This document shows, one piece after another, positions 12,499 through 15,160 of a DNA stretch of 15,160 nt. Within the stretch, counting starts at the first letter, position 1. Each line of letters starts with the position of its first letter. Below the pieces are notes generated by a model. It was given only the letters and a program-made list of their open reading frames with translations. It was not told the origin of the DNA and did no database searches. This DNA is from Candidatus Aerophobota bacterium (lineage in GTDB: Bacteria > Aerophobota > Aerophobia > Aerophobales > AE-B3A). The stretch lies in the NCBI GenBank assembly GCA_030616535.1, contig JAUWXE010000015.1:1-15160 (forward strand), in the 5' to 3' direction. A program made the position numbers and the translations under genes.

Positions 12499-14505
12499 GT
12501 GGATATGTGTTATGGGGAGAATAAATTTCAACTGGTGTCAGATCTTAAACCCAAAGGAGACCAGCCACAGGCTATAAAGAAACTATCGGAAGGTATAAAA
12601 AAAGGATATAGAGAACAAACTCTCATTGGTGTTACCGGATCAGGCAAAACATTCACTATGGCCAATGTGATCCAGCAGGTGCAAAAACCTACCCTGGTTA
12701 TCTCTCATAATAAAACCCTGGCTGCCCAACTCTTCAGTGAGTTTTCCTCGCTATTTCCTAACAACAGAGTGGAGTACTTCGTTTCTTATTACGATTATTA
12801 TCAGCCTGAAGCCTATGTCCCTCAGACCGATACTTACATTGAAAAGGATGCCTCTATTAACGACAAGATCGACAGAATGCGACACTCGGCTACCCGTTCT
12901 CTTCTGGAACGTCGAGATACTATAATTGTAGCCAGTGTCTCCTGTATCTACGGTTTAGGTTCTCCTGAGGATTACCGGGAGATGTTATTAGCCATAGAAG
13001 TGGGAGAAGAGGTGGAGAGATCAAGGATTCTCAAAAAATTGGTGGAAATGAGGTATGAGCGAAACGATATTGATTTTTCACGGGCAAAATTCCGAGTAAG
13101 AGGGGACATAATCGAGCTTTTTCCTGCTTATGAGGAGGAGGCAGTAAGGATAGAGTTATGGGGGGATGAAATAGAAAGGATCTCCTTGTTTGACCCGGTA
13201 ACTAGAGATACCAGAAAACACCTGGATAAGATCTATATCTATCCTGCTACTCATTACCTAGCTCCTCCTGACAGATTGGAGTACATTCTGGAGTCGATAA
13301 GTAAAGAGCTCCAACAGAGACTCAAAGAACTGAAATCTCAGGGAAAACTTCTGGAAGCTCAGAGACTGGAGTCAAGAACTAATTATGATCTGGAGATGAT
13401 AAGAGAGGTGGGTTACTGCACGGGTATAGAGAACTATTCTCGCTATTTTTCTGGAAGAGCACCGAGTGAGCGTCCTTCCTGCCTTATCGATTATTTTCCT
13501 AAGGATTATTTGCTTTTCTTGGATGAATGTCATCAGACAATTCCTCAGCTTCATGCTATGTATGGGGGCGATCGATCGCGCAAGGATAATCTGGTAAACT
13601 ATGGATTTCGTCTTTCTTCCGCCTACGATAATCGTCCTTTAAAATTTAGTGAATTTGAGAGCCTAATTAATCAGGTCATCTATGTCTCAGCTACTCCTTC
13701 TGTTTATGAATTGAAAAGGAGTTCCCAAATAGTGGAGCAGCTTATTCGTCCAACGGGACTGGTTGATCCCGAGATGAAGATAAGGCCAGCCACTCGGCCG
13801 GTAGATGATCTGTTAGAGGAGATAAAAAGGAGAGTGGAAAAATCCCAGAGGGTCCTGGTGACTACCTTGACTAAAAGGATGGCCGAGGATCTTACCGGAT
13901 ATCTAGAGGATTTGGGAGTGAGGGTACGATATCTTCACTCTGAGGTACAAACTATAGAAAGATCTAAGATCTTAAGAGAGTTGAGATTGGGAGAATTTGA
14001 TGTTCTGGTGGGCATTAATCTCTTACGGGAGGGATTGGATCTACCTGAGGTATCCCTGGTAGCTATCCTGGATGCAGACAAAGAGGGGTTTTTGAGATCG
14101 GAGACCTCGTTGATCCAAACAGCGGGAAGAGCATCTCGTAATGTAGAGGGAGAGGTAATCCTTTACGCCGATGAGATAACCTCCTCTATTAAGCGTGCTT
14201 TAAAGGAGACCCGGAGAAGAAGAGAAATCCAGCTTCAATATAATCGTTCGCATAATATCACCCCCAAGACCATTAAAAAAGCAATTTTGGCCGATATTGA
14301 GACCTACACGATGGATAAATACGAAAGGATGGCCGTGGGAGAGGAAAAAACCGATTATCTTCCTCCCTCAGAGGTTTCTCGCTTGGTAGAGGTTCTGAAG
14401 AGAAAGATGAGGCAGGCGGCAGAGAACCTTGAATTTGAACGCGCGGCCCAGTTCCGGGATAGAATTAAGGAGTTGAAGAAAAAACCAGTAAATCGTAAAT
14501 GGTGA
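12499..14505 (+). CDS. uvrB: UvrABC system protein B (excinuclease subunit)
   Basis: DNA-damage verification helicase of nucleotide excision repair; works with UvrA and UvrC in the cytoplasm. The 668-residue protein is full length. Motifs: LVSDLKPKGDQPQAIKKL at the N-terminus, Walker A GVTGSGKT (44-51), the damage-probing beta-hairpin YYDYYQPEAYVPQTDTYIEK starting at 98, Walker B DECH (342-345), YVSATP, LREGLDLPEVSLVAILDADK, QTAGRASRN, and a C-terminal UVR motif (about 620-660, AAENLEFERAAQFRDRIKEL) that contacts UvrC. GTG at 12499 lies 9 nt after AAAAGGG; ATG at 12505 is the alternative. It begins 14 nt after tonB. Its last five codons lie in the left arm of a long inverted repeat. Confidence 0.98.
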   Translation: MDMCYGENKFQLVSDLKPKGDQPQAIKKLSEGIKKGYREQTLIGVTGSGKTFTMANVIQQVQKPTLVISHNKTLAAQLFSEFSSLFPNNRVEYFVSYYDYYQPEAYVPQTDTYIEKDASINDKIDRMRHSATRSLLERRDTIIVASVSCIYGLGSPEDYREMLLAIEVGEEVERSRILKKLVEMRYERNDIDFSRAKFRVRGDIIELFPAYEEEAVRIELWGDEIERISLFDPVTRDTRKHLDKIYIYPATHYLAPPDRLEYILESISKELQQRLKELKSQGKLLEAQRLESRTNYDLEMIREVGYCTGIENYSRYFSGRAPSERPSCLIDYFPKDYLLFLDECHQTIPQLHAMYGGDRSRKDNLVNYGFRLSSAYDNRPLKFSEFESLINQVIYVSATPSVYELKRSSQIVEQLIRPTGLVDPEMKIRPATRPVDDLLEEIKRRVEKSQRVLVTTLTKRMAEDLTGYLEDLGVRVRYLHSEVQTIERSKILRELRLGEFDVLVGINLLREGLDLPEVSLVAILDADKEGFLRSETSLIQTAGRASRNVEGEVILYADEITSSIKRALKETRRRREIQLQYNRSHNITPKTIKKAILADIETYTMDKYERMAVGEEKTDYLPPSEVSRLVEVLKRKMRQAAENLEFERAAQFRDRIKELKKKPVNRKW

Positions 14506-14636
14506 ATAGTGAATTGTGAATCGAAAAGAAAGAAACTGAATAGTTACGAGCGAAAGTATCGATAGATTAAACAAAAGACAACGACTCTTATTAAGGGATT
14601 ATGACGATTCACCATTCACGAATTACGATTCACGAG
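14491..14636. repeat. Long imperfect inverted repeat built of (A/T)TTCAC units, spanning the uvrB stop
   Basis: The left arm (14491-14523) and right arm (14605-14630) pair as CGATTCAC-n-ATTCAC and, after a 7-nt bulge, a 9-of-10 match with TTACGATT. Each arm contains short ATTCAC/GTGAAT units in tandem, and the right side adds another GATTCACGA to 14636. The uvrB codons for NRKW and its stop fall inside the left arm. The 81-nt loop (14524-14604) shows no gene or clear promoter. It looks like a dispersed palindromic repeat rather than a standard terminator. Confidence 0.65.
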
Positions 14637-14653
14637 ACAGGAAGGAGGATTAA

Positions 14654-15121
14654 ATGGGTCTTGGATGGGCATTGTTGGGGGCAGGAGCAGCGGTAACTTT
14701 GTCTGGGATAGGCTCCAGTATTGGTATTGGCTGGGTCGGTCAGGCTAGTGCGGGGGCCATGACGGAAGATCCAGAAAACTTTGGCCGATATCTCATTCTT
14801 ACTGCTCTGCCAGGAACTCAGGGAATTTATGGTTTCGTGGCCGCTTTTCTTTTGCTAATTAAGATAAATGTGGTAGGAGGAGCACCGGTAGCCTTATCAC
14901 CGGCTCAGGGATGGAATCTTTTTATAGCCTCCCTTCCCATAGCTGTTCTCGGTCTGGTCTCAGCTCTGCACCAGGGAAAGGTTTGCGCTGCTGGGGTAGG
15001 GCTTACCGCTAAGAGGCCGGCCGATTCAATGAAAGCGGTGGTACTTGCCGTGTTTGTAGAGTTTTACGCGGTACTGGGGCTCCTTATCACTATTTTTTTA
15101 GTAATGGGAATAAAGATTTAG
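14654..15121 (+). CDS. ntpK: V/A-type ATP synthase subunit K (rotor proteolipid), Na+-type ligands
   Basis: Membrane rotor-ring subunit of the V/A-type ATPase. The 155 residues are a duplicated helical hairpin with four membrane helices (about 5-30, 46-70, 87-113, 126-152). By the numbering of Enterococcus hirae NtpK, the Na+ ligands Leu61, Thr64, Gln65, Gln110 and Glu139 correspond here to Leu52, Thr55, Gln56 (in LPGTQGIYGF), Gln107 (in HQGKV) and Glu136 (in VEFYAVLG). Tyr59 matches Tyr68. The first hairpin has Gln in place of the ion-carrying carboxylate, as in NtpK, giving one carboxylate per four helices. ATG 14654 follows a strong GGAAGGAGG. No subunit I gene precedes it; a further gene begins 28 nt downstream. 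Confidence 0.95.
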   Translation: MGLGWALLGAGAAVTLSGIGSSIGIGWVGQASAGAMTEDPENFGRYLILTALPGTQGIYGFVAAFLLLIKINVVGGAPVALSPAQGWNLFIASLPIAVLGLVSALHQGKVCAAGVGLTAKRPADSMKAVVLAVFVEFYAVLGLLITIFLVMGIKI

Positions 15122-15149
15122 TGGAAACTTCCCCCATGGAGAAATAGAA

Positions 15150-15160
15150 ATGGCCCTAGA
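15150..15160 (+). CDS. Start of the next gene, possibly V/A-type ATPase subunit E (partial)
   Basis: ATG at 15150 has GGAG (15138-15141) at 8 nt spacing and reads Met-Ala-Leu before the window ends. Position directly after the K subunit matches the K-E order of many V/A-ATPase operons. Three codons cannot identify a protein, so the subunit name is context only. Confidence 0.35.

Noticed and set aside
1..15160. CRISPR array, tRNA/rRNA gene, insertion sequence or phage genes
   Set aside because: I saw no regularly spaced direct repeats, no tRNA cloverleaf or rRNA sequence, and no transposase or phage protein in any frame.

Overview
The window reads as a chromosomal segment of an anaerobic, diderm (LPS-exporting) bacterium of moderate-to-low GC, probably from an uncultivated lineage. 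Support for this: a two-subunit class 1B dihydroorotate dehydrogenase (PyrK/PyrD), an oxygen-sensitive [4Fe-4S] fumarase alpha subunit, an Lpt cluster ending in LptD, a TonB/ExbB/ExbD energy-transduction set, and a V/A-type rather than F-type ATPase rotor subunit. Phyla such as Aerophobota, Atribacterota or Omnitrophota would fit, but the sequence alone does not decide this.

Minus strand, 1-3419: pyrK (3419-2604) and pyrD (1591-674), followed by a CaCA-family cation exchanger cut by the window edge. pyrK and pyrD, normally adjacent, are separated by about 1 kb of accessory DNA (roughly 1669-2603). That stretch holds a C-terminally truncated class I SAM methyltransferase (2354-1944), several hairpins and short repeats, a GC-rich palindromic element, inverted GTTATATGC flanks, and, touching the pyrD start, a 26-codon ORF resembling the extreme N-terminus of DUF72 proteins.

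Divergent promoters, 3439-3497: two sigma70-type promoters stand back to back. One drives pyrK leftward. The other drives a long rightward gene run.

Plus strand, 3575-8979: fumarase alpha subunit, an archaeal-type RNase HII, then lptC, lptA, lptB and lptD, tightly spaced or overlapping. LptB is the ATPase, LptC and LptA form the periplasmic bridge, and LptD is the outer-membrane translocon. Together they move LPS to the cell surface. A 26-codon ORF exactly fills the lptC-lptA gap.

Plus strand, 9082-15160: purD, then exbB-exbD-tonB behind a promoter whose -35 overlaps the purD stop, then uvrB, then a V/A-type ATPase K subunit. The K subunit carries every residue corresponding to the Na+ ligands of Enterococcus hirae NtpK, so a sodium-coupled ATPase is predicted. 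The start of a further gene, probably the next ATPase subunit, lies at the right edge. A long inverted repeat spans the uvrB stop codon and the uvrB-ntpK gap.

Most of the window is ordinary housekeeping sequence. The most unusual parts are the insert splitting pyrK/pyrD, the archaeal-type rnhB, the Na+-type rotor, and a recurring arrangement of very short ORFs whose stop codons overlap the next gene's start.
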